A DNA stretch of 64,000 nt from Phialocephala subalpina (Eukaryota; Ascomycota; Leotiomycetes; Helotiales; Mollisiaceae), in contig FJOG01000087.1 of NCBI GenBank assembly GCA_900073065.1, positions 1 through 64,000 on the forward strand. Reading direction: 5' to 3'. The translations under genes and the position numbers were made by a program. Positions within the stretch are counted from its first letter, which is position 1. Each line of letters begins with the position of its first letter. Positions 47,701-59,117 of the stretch are shown piece after piece. The notes under the pieces were generated by a model. It was not told the DNA's origin and searched no databases. It worked only from the letters and a program-made list of their open reading frames with translations.

Positions 47701-49090
47701 CAACCAATTACTAGAAGAATTTCTTATAGATCCTAGCGAGAAAAACAGGGATTTGATCTTTGTCATCTTACTCTTGGAAATAAGCATAATCAAAAAGCAT
47801 AAGTTAAATAGTCTACGTTAAAGCTAACAAATGGCTATTGAAATTTCCCGGCTCCTCCTATAACCCTCGGCCTTTTCCACGAACTTTTTTATTCAACATA
47901 GCGTAGAAACTTAAGACGGGCGATTTAAACGGTATACTACTAATAGTATAGCAAATTAGGGCCAAGTAAAGTCGCCGAATAGTATGCTTAAAAGTTAGCT
48001 TAACCTCCTTTTTATCCTCAAGAGCCAAGGCTTCCATAATCTTATTTATAGCTTGGATTTGTTAGGTAATTGGCTAGATGATATCCGCAGGAAGCATTTA
48101 GTCTAATTGAGAGCGGGTAAAATGGTCGCCTTCATAATATACTACGCGGTAATAGTATACTAATAGCTGCTTCATAGTAGTAAAATAGGTAATTAGGGTC
48201 GACGTATTCTTGAAATACCGGAATCTATTTGCTTTATTTAACGCTTTAATATAAAATTTATTTAAGATATTGGCCCGCTACTAGGTCATTTTCCGGTCGG
48301 GCGAGGTGTTGCTGTATAACCGGTATGTATCTCTCAAAACGGCCTCGGTAGCAACTAAGATTCGGACGAGATTCGGATCCTTAGTATCTTTACTACTCGC
48401 ATTAAGCTCTTTCTTCGATGGCAACTTATACGAGCTCCAAATCTCCTCGTCCTTTAACGTAATTAAATAATATAAAAACCCCGTCAAATCATGTAGCCAT
48501 AATACCCTTTCCGACCTTAAATCTCCAATATCTTGGACTATAGTAGTTTGCTCCTTAAAATCACATTTTATAGCCTTAAAATCTCCCTTTAGCTTCTTGA
48601 ACAATTCCTTTTTTAACTCTATTAATAGAATCGAACCCGTGATAGCCTTTAATCCGCTAACCCTATTTTTATTCTTTATAATTACAAAGTAATTAATTCG
48701 TCTAAACGCGATGAAATATATTTAAAGTTTAACTGCCCTTTATAACGCGTATAACTTATGAATAGTAGCCTTGATTTTATGCGCTTGGGGTATATACTTC
48801 TTTATTTCCCGAAGATATTGGGTCTAATACCCGCAATTTAATTGTAGGCAATAGAACTTATTATATATTACTAAGTGCTTAATCACTTGATATTTATCCT
48901 TAACTCGAGGCTTATATTACTAGAGCTCCCCGAGCGTTCTTAGACTATAAGTACTAAGCAATTCAAAAGTTGTCTTAAGTACTTGACTTAAAAGTCGGTG
49001 TGGTTTTGCCCGCAAGTAATATTCTTAGCTTCGATGGCTTAGAATAATACAAGAATGACAAGTATGACATATGATTACCCGATGGACCGA
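44740..49090 (-). pseudogene. DUF3505-RecQ-like telomere-linked helicase, RIP-killed (copy B)
   Basis: Starts near 49090 with a C-x2-C motif (CHTCHSC) and a C2H2-like finger (YCLQLNCGY..YLREIKKYIPQAH, about 48800), typical of the DUF3505 region. Next come TPFKSPVLSFYAMLNKKVRG and EEPGNFNSHLLALT (about 47910-47820) and NWRQFAVSITKEKFSIKERT with ALAELSNHIYYTFNYAYTGT (46660-46850). The SF2 helicase core follows. The Walker A region reads RTDSSKT (near 46340), motif II INKSHLTITASDYRL (near 46060), then KTQTV..LIATLPPVIQKAF. The C-lobe has DKIIIYCHTREEVALFADFL (near 45750) and IITTFTLGIKFDYSHV (near 45610). Gly-to-Ser/Asp and Asp-to-Asn changes in the ATP-binding motifs and dozens of stops show it is inactive. 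The family is usually subtelomeric. Confidence 0.85.
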
Positions 49091-52000
49091 GTTATAAGAG
49101 AAGAAGCTTATCGTAAGCGTTTTGGGGGAGGTAGAAAAGGTATAAGGAAAGTGGTATTTAACCCGAATAGTATCTGAACCGAATGCTACTTAATCATCGG
49201 CTCACGGACTAATCCGCACCTCGCGATTCTAGTGTTTGAATCAAAAAGCGCCCTCATATAAGAGGTAGTAAAGTCGATCATACTATACGGGATACTAATA
49301 TGCATAATATAAACGATTCTAGGATAATCTCCACTAGTACTAAGTGCTCTAATTACAATTATGAAACCCGCATCTTATAACTACTTCTTAATAATTACAT
49401 TCTTTTTATTAATTATAAAATGATAATACGGACAACTTAAAACCTTGGCCATTTCTTTGGTTTTATCTCGGTTATTATAATAGAAAATGCTATGCTTTCT
49501 CGGTCTTAAACGCCGTAGCCGTGCTATTTCCTTGGCGAGCTTTAATATACTTTGATTAGGATATCGCCGCATTATATATCGGATATTGGCCCGAATCGTA
49601 CTTATACGAATCAAACGAAAATCGGAGATGTATATTACCTCTCGCAACTCATCTAATCGAATGAGTGGGAGTATAGCTATCAGTAAGATTATAGGGCATT
49701 AGAGCACCTAAAAATGACCGAGTTGCCGTAGTTTAAGCCGGTAGTTACTAGCTGTAAATGAAAGATAATATTCATTAAGCATTATACGGCGTAGTAATTT
49801 TCTTTTCCGGAGTATCGATTTATACGTAATAAACCCGGTTATTGTTGCCCGGTTAACGCTAACTATTACCACGGGGGTATACCGCGTTTCTCTATAGTAC
49901 TAGACGATATGCTCGATATGGGCAAGCCGAAGCCGCCGTACGTAGTCCTTCTCGAGTGCATTAAACGGTGCCACTATAATATTGATACTTAGGTCCCAAA
50001 GTATAGTTGGAAGTGTAAATATTAGCGTTTTACCGCCTCCAATGGGTAATACTACAATTAATGGAGTCTATTAGTCTAGTGTAATAAAGACAGCTTCTTT
50101 TTGTTCATTCGAACGGAACTCGGGCTCTTTTTGGTTGAGCACTTTCTTTAGTCCGTTATAGATCTCTTCTTTAGAGTAGATTAGGATCGTGGTGAGTGGT
50201 AGAACTCCAATCGTTGCTACTTTAACCCGTGGCCGACTAGGAAACGCCATTAGCTCTAACTCGAGTGACTTATACTCGGACAAATGTGAACTTAATAGCG
50301 TTAATAACCCCGGTTGAAATAAACTGGTTAACGGCGGAGTAAAAACCACGGGCTGTAGTTTTTCCAACGGTGATCTCGACTTCTTGGGAATTAGATTAAC
50401 TGGTAGAGTTCTATACGACAAACTACGGTAATGTTTCGCGGATAGGGATGGCTTTTTACTATCTAATTTTAATAGTTGGTGTTATTGTGTACTAATAGCC
50501 CCAAAAATTCGAATGCTTTTATCACTCAAATTACGGATAATATCATTACGCACTTTATATCGCTCCGCAATATCCTTCTTATAAGCAGCGGTAAAATCCA
50601 TAGCATTTACAACGATATTAGTGTCTTTATGCGATATATCTTTAATCGTAAGAAAATCCCTGAGAAACTCTACTCTAATATATTCGCGGCTTATTTCAAT
50701 AGCTACATTCCGATAATCTTGCGTAATTAACCGTATTCTTAGTCGAATAGCGGTTTCTTGGGTTAAAACTTTCGTTAAATACTCGCGAGTCTATAAATTA
50801 TGCTTATTATACTAGAAATAGTTACTCCGAGGGAATCCGTTTGTTTTTTGGTTTAAAGTCTCGGAAAATAACTGCACGTAAGCTAAATATATAGCTTAAA
50901 TTTATCTTATTCGCTATAAGAGAAATCGTAGGATAATCTTAGCCTTACTAAAGAGTGCCTAAGACTTATAATACCGCGTAATATACGCGATTCGTCCGCC
51001 GATCATATATATATTACGCTTTTAAAGAAGTTTATTGCGGAACCGAATAAGCGTGATTTCTTCTCCGCGATTTGGTGGATTATCGCCCTCATACTTTAAA
51101 GCGAGCGATAATTCCTTGGTTCGCTTTAATAGTTGCTTATACTCGCGAACCCTCGTTATTCGCTAAGTATTCTTCTTTCGGTCCTATAACTACTAGTCTT
51201 TGAGAGCTTTTAATATTTAATCCATTATTTATTGCCTCTTATTTTTCATTCTATTTACTTCATTTGTCACTTATAAAGCGCCGCGAGCTGCAAATAATAA
51301 GTCATTTTGGATTATATCCAAATTAATCTCGAATTAGTTTTTCTTTTGCGCAATTTACATCAAATCCCGCCATAAGATGTTTTTGGCCTCTCGGATTATA
51401 TCGTGGATTACATCTTTGAATCGCTTGATCGGCAATAGCTTCCCATGAAATTCCAAGATATTATTATTCGGACGATTCGTTTTAAACCGGGTCTAAGTAA
51501 TGCTGGACTAATTGATCTTTTGTATGCTTATTGTCTTATTATACTTTAACATCTTAATTAAGAAGCTATATAGGCTATAACTTCTAACCACGAGATATTG
51601 CTTCCGCAATTCAAGAAACCGGTCGATATTTACTGTAGTTTAGTTTGCCCTCGTAACTACTGGGAGTATATACTCTACAAACAAGACCCAGACGCAATAC
51701 ATAAATCTAGCGAGCATATATAAATACTCGTTACTACGCCTCAAGCGATTCTCGTCTTCCATAATGCCTAAAATAACCGCAAAATGAATTATGGGATTAT
51801 CAAATTGATTATAGCTTTTTAAACTCTACAAAATCATAGATATTATAAGCGCACTCATCTTTTGGACTTAAGTGTTCTCGTTTTCTCCGGATTCTAATGA
51901 TTCGAGCATGTTTTGTAATAGCTGCTTCTATTTTAGGCTGAATTTTGTTAGTTTATAGTAGTCTTTCATCACATTAAACTCTCTATTATCACTAGCCTTT

Positions 52001-53035
52001 TAAGTCTCATCCCCCTTTTTATCCTCTTTAACATCGTTTATAATAGCCTCTTTATTATCGTCTATTAACCCCTTATCCCCACTCTCACTTTCATCACGTC
52101 TATAACTCTCCCTCTCTTTTTACGCTACGTACACTCGTAACAAATAGCAAGCAAAACGCCGAAGATAAGCAATATACCGATCCAAGTTATCCTCGTTTTA
52201 CAACCGCACTATAAGCCGATTCTTAACTTTTTTAGTCGAGTTTGCCATTCGCAGCCAATATAGAGTATCATCGTGCAAATTACTTAGCCTATCCACGGTA
52301 CGCTTAATCATTATATCGACGATTTCGCTCACGCGTTGGAGTTACTTGTTTTTCCGGTTTGGCAATTTGCTAGTATAAATAATACGCTTAATATTACGAT
52401 TGCTAAAGTGCGGTCGCTATTACACAAAGTTCCACTAATTAGTATTATTGCTTTTTTTAGTCTTAGAATCTGCAATTTTAAGCCGTTTTGTGTCCCGCTC
52501 GTTTATTTCGTTGAATTCGCGTAGTAATTAGTCCCGGATTATAGTATCTTTGTTATTATCGTTATCTATTGTTTCTATTTGCGGGGAAGCCTTTTCTTAG
52601 CATTTAATAATAAAATATCGTTGAAATCCAATTTTAAAGAACGTTTACACTTTCATTATTTTCCAATATATCGAGTCTTATTTTGACTAAAATTATCCAT
52701 GGCTTTTATAGTATTTTTGGATCGAGTTTTTTAATATTATAAACTAGTCACAATTATCGCATTGAAATCCATCCAATGGTTTTTTTAGTGCTGCGAATAA
52801 TAGTCCTCCGAGTTCTAATAGTTCTACGTCCTTTAAATACCGTAGTAGCAAATGTTTATACTTTGTAAGCACTAGTTTTCGTCTCTTCTTTCTAAGATTA
52901 TAATTATTACGAAGATAGATTATTAGCCCTCGGATTACTATATAATACAAAATACAAAATAAGACTTTATATTCTGCATTATACTCAAACGTATCGTCGT
53001 TTTAATCGTCGTAATCTTGCTTATTGTCCCACTGA
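49091..53035 (-). pseudogene. DUF3505-RecQ-like telomere-linked helicase, RIP-killed (copy A)
   Basis: Reads from about 53035. A Cys/His segment (VLFCILYYIVIRGLIIYLRN) comes first, then GFQCDNCD..KNSIQKYYKSHG (52640-52770), a DUF3505-type finger with His-to-Tyr damage, then a long eroded middle. At 50135-50110 FRSNEQKEAVF introduces the helicase. Walker A is preserved as PIGGGKT (about 50025-50045), followed by IIVAPFNALEKDYVRRLRLA. Motif II is degraded to LNEYYLSFTASNYRLKL (near 49780). Then YYNNRDKTKEMAKVLSCPYY (about 49430) and the motif V/VI area VIRALSTSGDYPRIVYIMHI (about 49300) complete the RecQ core. Copy B follows head-to-tail on the same strand. The Walker A motif survives, but the many stops rule out function. 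Confidence 0.8.
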
Positions 53036-53942
53036 ATAGTTATTTATTTAGTAACTTAAATCAATTGATATACCCTAAGTTAACCTTAGACCCCCTTCAA
53101 CTTACTCATATTTAGTATATAAGATGTTTAATACCGAGATTTATACTTAGTTAATGCTATGTATTAGTAGTATAGCAAAAGTTGTTGTCTTTATAAAGTT
53201 ATGCCCTTATTTACACCGCCGATTTGATTGCCGATTTGATTAACACGCTAAGCCTATTCTAATTGCGCTTACCGAATATAGACGCCGATTTCACTGAAAT
53301 CGGCACCCGCCTCATATAAAGGATAATATAAAACTTGTAAGCGCGGTATATTACTACGCGGTGCAAGGGATTATATGAAAATATAATAGAGTTTATAAGA
53401 AGCCTCTTAATATAAGTAATGGGGACGATATGGGACCCTTCTTTCCCACCGTATTTTCCGACCGGAAAAGTGTATTAGTCAGCCAGGGGGGGCGAGTCCG
53501 CCGCTGGCCCGTGCGCCCCCTTCCCACCGGGAAAGGGGCCGCGCATAAGGGGTAAATATACAAGACTTTTAACTTCTATTATTATTATTTAAAGTTATTA
53601 TAAATATTATTTGATGGGCCACTTATAATATGCGAAAAAAATATATATTCTCAAGTATTTTCTTGAAGATTTCCTAAGGTTTATTTGCGATAATAATTAG
53701 TATAATTAATTATTCAAACCTATAGAAGTCTATAAGAAGTATAACCAAATTATAGTACTCAATGCAAAATTTCTCAAGAAGCTATTACTTGATTTTTGGA
53801 AACACTAAAAGTGGAATCAATTTGACAAAGATACTCAAAGTAAAAATACTAATTAGAACTTTGATAAAAGACAAAAATATTATTGCCTTGTTCCTTATAA
53901 TCTATAATACAATCGATATACTAAAGATTTTGAAAACGGATT
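53036..53942. other. Intergenic with GC-rich foldback
   Basis: A GC-rich patch at 53425-53560 contains foldbacks (GGGGGGCGAGTCCGCC.. with GTGCGCCCCC, and CCCACCG/CGGGAAA arms). The rest is AT-rich. A 60-codon open frame at 53762-53944 has no domain. Confidence 0.45.
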
Positions 53943-54485
53943 AAATACAAGACTATTGAATTTGGGTATTCTCCCTTTTTAGCGAAATGGCAAACTGGGC
54001 TTGGGAGAATGAGTGTAACGGATGACCAATAAAACAGTAAGGATGCCACGATTGCACATTGGGATATTCTACCAAAGACTATAGATGAATTAAAACTAAA
54101 CTGGTCTCCTCAGGTTCCATGGGTTCCGATCAAGTCCCAATTCGATGTCGGTTCTCAAATCGACCAATAGTACTCAAGCCAAAAGCTAGGAGGACCTCCC
54201 TGGCCCAAACTGTCTTTCATCCCGTTTTACGATGATTTTTGTGAATTGTGATAGAGCCGAACTCTGAAAATCTCAGGTCCTTCGCATTTTCACAGACAAT
54301 GGAGGGGCAAAGATGAAATAGAAGATGATCTTGGTCTCGCTCAAGATTCGGATTCGGTATTATAGACAGAAAAGGACTCATGCTCTGAGTATAGTACAAG
54401 CTACCGGTTTCTGTCCAGAGAGACGTATCGAGGGTTGTCACCTCTTATTGCGTTATCCGACTCGTGCACCGACTTCTCCTTCTAA
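53943..54485 (+). pseudogene. Decayed frame, unknown product
   Basis: One frame of 181 codons runs to a terminal TAA at 54483-54485, with five or six internal stops at Gln/Trp-type positions. Readable stretches: KTIEFGYSPFLAKWQTGLGR, IAHWDILPKTIDELKLNW, LGGPPWPKLSFIPFYDDF, then EDDLGLAQDSDSVL. Composition is otherwise normal, so RIP was mild here. Family not recognised. The antisense frame 54217-54441 is a shadow. Confidence 0.5.
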
Positions 54486-54490
54486 TGTGG

Positions 54491-54981
54491 TTAATTAAGT
54501 ATCAACCTCTGCTTCGTGCCACTGGCTAACATATCGTTCGACTTCAAATGTGGCATCAAACCAGGGACATCCAGATGTACTAAATGGTCCGACCTGTAAA
54601 ATAACCACTCCAAAGCATCATCGACGGCATTGACCTCTAATCCCCCACGCGAAAAACGAACTTTCCCGTTAAAGCGAGCGAAGGGACACCCGCTGCGGAG
54701 ATGAATACTTATGCCCCTACCCGTACGTAGGACAACCATCTGATCTTGGTGCTTTCAGCCAGAGAGAGTGATAGTCCTGGTATCTTCGATGTCGGCGAGT
54801 TTGGAAATAGGTGAGCTCTTTAGTAGAGACATAACATCCATGGGGTTTATCACCGTCAACCCCTTCTACTAAGTTCTGCAGCGACTCTCAACGATATACG
54901 AGATTGTAAAATGAAATGTGCCTGGGTCCGCGATATACTCATAATCCCAATTCGTCAAGTCTTACACTTCTGAACTTTAGT
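54491..54981 (-). pseudogene. Decayed frame, unknown product
   Basis: A minus-strand frame readable from about 54981 (LTNWDYEYIADPGTFHFTI), through ATG 54841 (MDVMSLLKSSPISKLADIE), to TAA 54491, with an internal TGA at 54769 or so (Trp position) and two adjacent TAGs before the ATG. The most protein-like stretch is CPFARFNGKVRFSRGGLEVN followed by DALEWLFYRSDHLVHLDVPG. It lies directly downstream of the CHAT gene on the same strand, but the 30-bp-plus gap and the stops argue against it being an exon of that gene. Family not recognised. Confidence 0.45.
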
Positions 54982-55020
54982 CCAGGAGAAATAAATTTAA
55001 GATAGTAAGAGATTTATTAA

Positions 55021-57993
55021 TTAAGCACCAATGTGTATGAAAGGACACCACGATATAAATCTCTCAGTATTCCTTCCTCCCCGCCAATTCTTTACTGCGT
55101 CGTCTAACGCATACGCTATTGCATCGTTATTATTCTCACCAGCTTGAAGATGCTTGGTCAAAGACTCATAGAACTTCGGTGCCACTATCTCAGCAATCTT
55201 ATTACTCACCGGCCATAAGCTCCCAATGACATGCGGAAAACCGACAAGTTGGAATGCACTTGCGACATGAATTGATTCCTCCACCAGTTGATCATCCGCA
55301 CTGTTCTCTGCGGTTGAGCATGCAGAGAGATATGCGATTTGAGCTTGATCGAGGGACATTGCTGCAAGATCGCGAACTCTGAGAAGATCCTTGCCAGCAA
55401 GTCGAAGTCCACTGCAGGAAGGATTCAAAGCATTAGACTCGCCATGGCATGCAAAATGTACGATGCTAGCTGACTGAAGTTTCGAACGGACCTCTTTTTC
55501 GAGCGGAATTTCAAAGGATGATACGGTGTTACCCTGCGACTCGAGGTGCTTTTGCACGGCTTTAACCTCTTTCGCAACATCTAGGGGAAGCCGGCCTTCC
55601 GTCTCAGGCATGCTTACGATGAGGCATTCACGACTTGGCTCAAGTAATGATTTAAGCATCTTCTGTCGAGCATACGCTAGAGCCCTGAACGTCGGCACGT
55701 AACTGGATACGACGTGACTTGCCGTGTTCTCTCGAGAATTTCCCCAGCTCGAACCAGCAGCATGAAGAGGTAATAGTCCCATGGGTCCGCTAGTAACCCA
55801 CCATATACGGGGCAATTTTGCGGGTGGTTCATTCGATATCAACCCTAAACAACTCAGAACAGGTTCCACAGCAAGTTTCCATAGCTCTGCCAAAATCTTG
55901 CGCAGCCTCCGGTTCCTTTCGCTTGTCTGACTTTGATTCCCAGAAGCAAAGATCTCTTTCTTTCGAACGAGTTCAATAACGAATTCTTGAATCTTGTCAT
56001 ATTGAGCAGATAACTCCAAGCATTGGATGTCATTGCGAGTGACGAGAAAAGCATCACATCTTTGCGATGTGGTGTTGAAGCATACAATAGGACCAAACTC
56101 CGCTAGACTGACAAGCTCGGCATGTGGCAGTGGTTGTTGAAAGTGCTCAAACCCCTCCAATGACCGGATCTCTTCTGCAAGCTTATCAAATTCACGAACC
56201 TTGCGGTTTCGCTGAGAGATGGCAACAGTTGTAGATCCCTCCGCAGACTTCTCTGGCTCACTACCCGATGGAATATTTGACGAGATTTCATCTTGCAATG
56301 TCATGTACCGCTTGTACAAGTCCGCATGTTGTTCTTTCAAGGTAGAGACGTCGGATCTTGAATCGATTGTCAAACTCGCCATCAGTCCTCGGCCAGATTC
56401 CAAAGCGACAAGGGCATCTGACGCAGATTTTCCGCTTTTCATAACACTGACCGCTGCCAGGGAGCTTAAACCTGATAGGTGCCGAATGACAAACTCCATG
56501 TCGTCTCTTGACAAAGTCCGAGGATTTAGTCGCGGCCACACCACCTTGAGTACGTGCGTACATACTCCCGCAGCATTAATGCAAGCAATGCGCTCATGCG
56601 AAAACCTCATCGAGTACTCGGCGATCTTCTTAGCTATGCGAATAGCCGTTAGAGGCGGTCCATTTTTCACCTGGATAGCCTCCGCGTACTTATCAATCCC
56701 CTTGTCACAATATCTGTGATCTATGCCATAGTTGTAGTTGTGTTTCGCCATGATGGCATCACCTAGGCGTTCTAGCGCTTCCATCTCCATTGGGTCCCCT
56801 TCTGGGAGTTTAGGTCCGTGTCTGGTGATGCTGATCGCCGTCGCGATATTAACGCGATTTGGGAAGTCTTGAGCTCGAATAACATACTTGCACGCCATAC
56901 TGCACCAAGGCTTTCCACGATCAGGATCCCGAGCCTCCCTTATGTCATGCGATTTGCGTGATGTATTTATAGATTTCTCCAAGTCTTCCTTGCCGTCTTC
57001 CTTGCCGTCCTTCTTGCCGTGTAGCCTTTGGTACCGATCCAAATATCGGTCTCCTAAATCGCATAGCAAATGGCTTTTGTTGGGATGATGTTTCGGTAGT
57101 AGCGCCAGCGCGGACTCCATCGTCTCGATTGCCATATCCAAGTCGGTAGTGATCTCCTTCGTCCTCCGAAACCGACTTGCTTTCATGTTGCCGAGTTCGC
57201 CCTTGAAAAGGGCCCAGTCAGGATTGTCTTCATTCACCAACGTTATCGCTGTGCCCATCATTGAAATCGCATCGTCCAGGTCGCGAATACTCGAGAGCCT
57301 CTGGTCGCGCATCTCAAGCTTCACAGCGACATTCCGCATCAGCCGTCCTTTCAGATAAGCTTTTTCCTCGACATTCATAGTCTCGGAGCATTTCAAGGCT
57401 TTTTCAGCATACTCGATTGCCCGGTCAATGTCGTCGCCGTAGCCACTCCGCTCAAATCTCATGGCACACATATTGCCTAGGTTGGTCAGGCGGTGTGGTA
57501 GGCTTGGATGGCCTTCAGGAGTGTCACGCAGCACACGCTCAGCGAGTGAGATAGCGAACTGCAGAAGCCCGAAATCTCCGACACGTGCGTATTTATATTC
57601 TTGTAAAATGCTCCACTTGCTCCAACGTCGCAACAATGCTGAGCGCCCTTCGGCCTCAGACGTGAAACCCGGGCCCATTGTTCTAGCAATTTCGACGAGG
57701 GCAGCCTCGGAATCCAAAAAAAGCCGTCCGGGTCGTTCATTCCACCTCCCAAAAAGTCTGAATCTTCGACATCTTGCCATGTACAAGTCACTCAGTTTCT
57801 CTGCGAACTCTGCTGAATTGGGGTTATTGCGCGCAGCTCTCTTGGCGTCGTCCAATCTATAATCGTCCATAAATGTCCATGGAGCGAATGGCTTCTCCAA
57901 TTCAAAATGCACATTGGTAAGCTCTATGTCAATTGGCTCTTCGGGGAGGTCGCGGAGATTTATTTGCGTTATCGATTTGAAAAATGAGATCAT
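55021..57993 (-). CDS. TPR-CHAT (caspase-like) cysteine protease, putative gasdermin activator
   Basis: An intact, intronless 990-codon gene. Residues about 140-350 form an alpha-helical TPR-like region with recurring 'A..YAEKAL / LG.M...RF' spacing; a longer helical region continues to about 600. The C-terminal third (about 700-985) is a CHAT domain: WWVTSGPMGLLPLHAAG (731-747), the catalytic-His motif HFACHG (His850) and the catalytic-Cys motif YLSACSTA (Cys892), then LVGFPHVIGSLWPVS. Both dyad residues are present. CHAT proteases are caspase/separase-like. In bacteria they cleave gasdermins, and in fungi CHAT or subtilisin-like proteases lie beside gasdermin-like genes. Here the gasdermin-like gene is the divergent neighbour, with about 1.1 kb between starts. 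No NB-ARC/NACHT motif is visible, so ligand sensing would depend on the TPR or N-terminal region. The gene shows no RIP damage, unlike the flanking DNA. The start (MISFFKSITQ) is the first ATG of the frame; an upstream exon cannot be excluded. Confidence 0.93.
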   Translation of the reverse strand: MISFFKSITQINLRDLPEEPIDIELTNVHFELEKPFAPWTFMDDYRLDDAKRAARNNPNSAEFAEKLSDLYMARCRRFRLFGRWNERPGRLFLDSEAALVEIARTMGPGFTSEAEGRSALLRRWSKWSILQEYKYARVGDFGLLQFAISLAERVLRDTPEGHPSLPHRLTNLGNMCAMRFERSGYGDDIDRAIEYAEKALKCSETMNVEEKAYLKGRLMRNVAVKLEMRDQRLSSIRDLDDAISMMGTAITLVNEDNPDWALFKGELGNMKASRFRRTKEITTDLDMAIETMESALALLPKHHPNKSHLLCDLGDRYLDRYQRLHGKKDGKEDGKEDLEKSINTSRKSHDIREARDPDRGKPWCSMACKYVIRAQDFPNRVNIATAISITRHGPKLPEGDPMEMEALERLGDAIMAKHNYNYGIDHRYCDKGIDKYAEAIQVKNGPPLTAIRIAKKIAEYSMRFSHERIACINAAGVCTHVLKVVWPRLNPRTLSRDDMEFVIRHLSGLSSLAAVSVMKSGKSASDALVALESGRGLMASLTIDSRSDVSTLKEQHADLYKRYMTLQDEISSNIPSGSEPEKSAEGSTTVAISQRNRKVREFDKLAEEIRSLEGFEHFQQPLPHAELVSLAEFGPIVCFNTTSQRCDAFLVTRNDIQCLELSAQYDKIQEFVIELVRKKEIFASGNQSQTSERNRRLRKILAELWKLAVEPVLSCLGLISNEPPAKLPRIWWVTSGPMGLLPLHAAGSSWGNSRENTASHVVSSYVPTFRALAYARQKMLKSLLEPSRECLIVSMPETEGRLPLDVAKEVKAVQKHLESQGNTVSSFEIPLEKEVRSKLQSASIVHFACHGESNALNPSCSGLRLAGKDLLRVRDLAAMSLDQAQIAYLSACSTAENSADDQLVEESIHVASAFQLVGFPHVIGSLWPVSNKIAEIVAPKFYESLTKHLQAGENNNDAIAYALDDAVKNWRGGRNTERFISWCPFIHIGA

Positions 57994-59117
57994 GTTGGAA
58001 GTTGTTTGTCAAGGTGCTTGTTGTCTTCGTATTGTCGATCTAGTACAGCTGCTTGTGAAAGGAATGTCTCTGTACGAATATTCTCCTTTCTGCTACCTGG
58101 AATTTGTGAGAAGAGTATCAATAATCTCTTCGAATATCTTGAACAAATGAAATGCGCTTGTGGAAGCAGCGTGCAATTAATGTCACGTCGATGTTTGGTG
58201 TCACACTATTGTAATTTGAGCTGCGGCAAGGTTCCAATCACAAAAATACAATATATCTCACGAGAAGCGGGAACACCCGCTAGCATCTACCCATTGGTCT
58301 AGGTAATAAATAAAACCGCCACATTATTACTATTGGTTATATTTTCAGCTGAACCAACGGCAAGTGACAGTTTGTGCCGCTCTCGCATTGCTTAACTTTT
58401 CTTCTCCAATTCGTGGCATTTGCTCATTGGTATAAATAAAACCGCCACATTATTACTATTGGTTATATTTTCAGCTGAACCAACAGCAAGTGACGGTTTG
58501 TGCCGCTGTCGCATTGCTTAACCTTTCTTCTCCAATTTGTGGCATTTGCTCATTGGTATAAATAAAACTGCCACATTGTTACTATTGAATATATTTTTAG
58601 TTGAACCAACAGCAAGTAACAGTTTGTGCCACCCTCGTATTACTTAACCTTTCCCATTTGCTCATTTGCTTTAGGAAGATTCGATCCCTTATGGCTTTAT
58701 CAATAATGCGCCTCTTCAGGGCCGCCTTAAGAATCACGAATGATGTTGTGGGCGCTCAGATGCGGACGCCCCGCCGGAAGCCATGCTATGATGCATCGAG
58801 CCTTGTTAGGTCGGGGCTAAGAAATACATCGAAATTTGAGAAGAGAATCTAAAGCCTCAACTCTGGCTGTCGACCATCCCAGGCGGTATTTCCATCAGAT
58901 CATCGATCTCCACAGTACAGCGGCAAGAATCTCGATGCTCTCAACAGTCTACTTGCATTGTTTATTCCTTATCTGCTATCGCAGAATCAATAAGCAATAG
59001 AAAAACTGCTCCATGTTTTACGCCTCCCTACTACCATCCAAAAAGCCCACTTGACGCCAGGCTGGGCAATCTAATTATCGATAGCCGAAGACATAATCTA
59101 GCTTTGGTCTTTTCATA
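57994..59117. promoter_or_regulatory. Shared divergent promoter region of the CHAT-gasdermin pair
   Basis: Bidirectional intergenic region containing the three-fold 126-bp repeat. The gasdermin start has the context CATAATGGCA. Open frames here (57914-58150, 58006-58302, 58601-58852) lack domains and codon structure and are not called. Confidence 0.5.
58309..58686 (+). repeat. 126-bp triple tandem repeat with TATA and CCAAT-type boxes
   Basis: AATAAAACCGCCACATTATT begins at 58309 and 58435; a diverged third copy begins at 58561. Units 2 and 3 start within ATTGGTATAAATAAAA, that is a reverse CCAAT box next to a TATA-like box, and a second ATTGGT follows about 25 bp later in units 1 and 2. Unit 3 carries RIP-like transitions (CAGCTG to TAGTTG, GTGAC to GTAAC, GCATTGC to GTATTAC) and has lost the second CCAAT-type box. 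The array ends about 430 bp upstream of the gasdermin start. Confidence 0.8.

Noticed and set aside
56219..56719. 166-codon plus-strand frame
   Set aside because: Antisense to the CHAT protease gene.
58601..58852. 83-codon frame between the CHAT and gasdermin genes
   Set aside because: Begins inside the third 126-bp repeat, no domain; probably chance.
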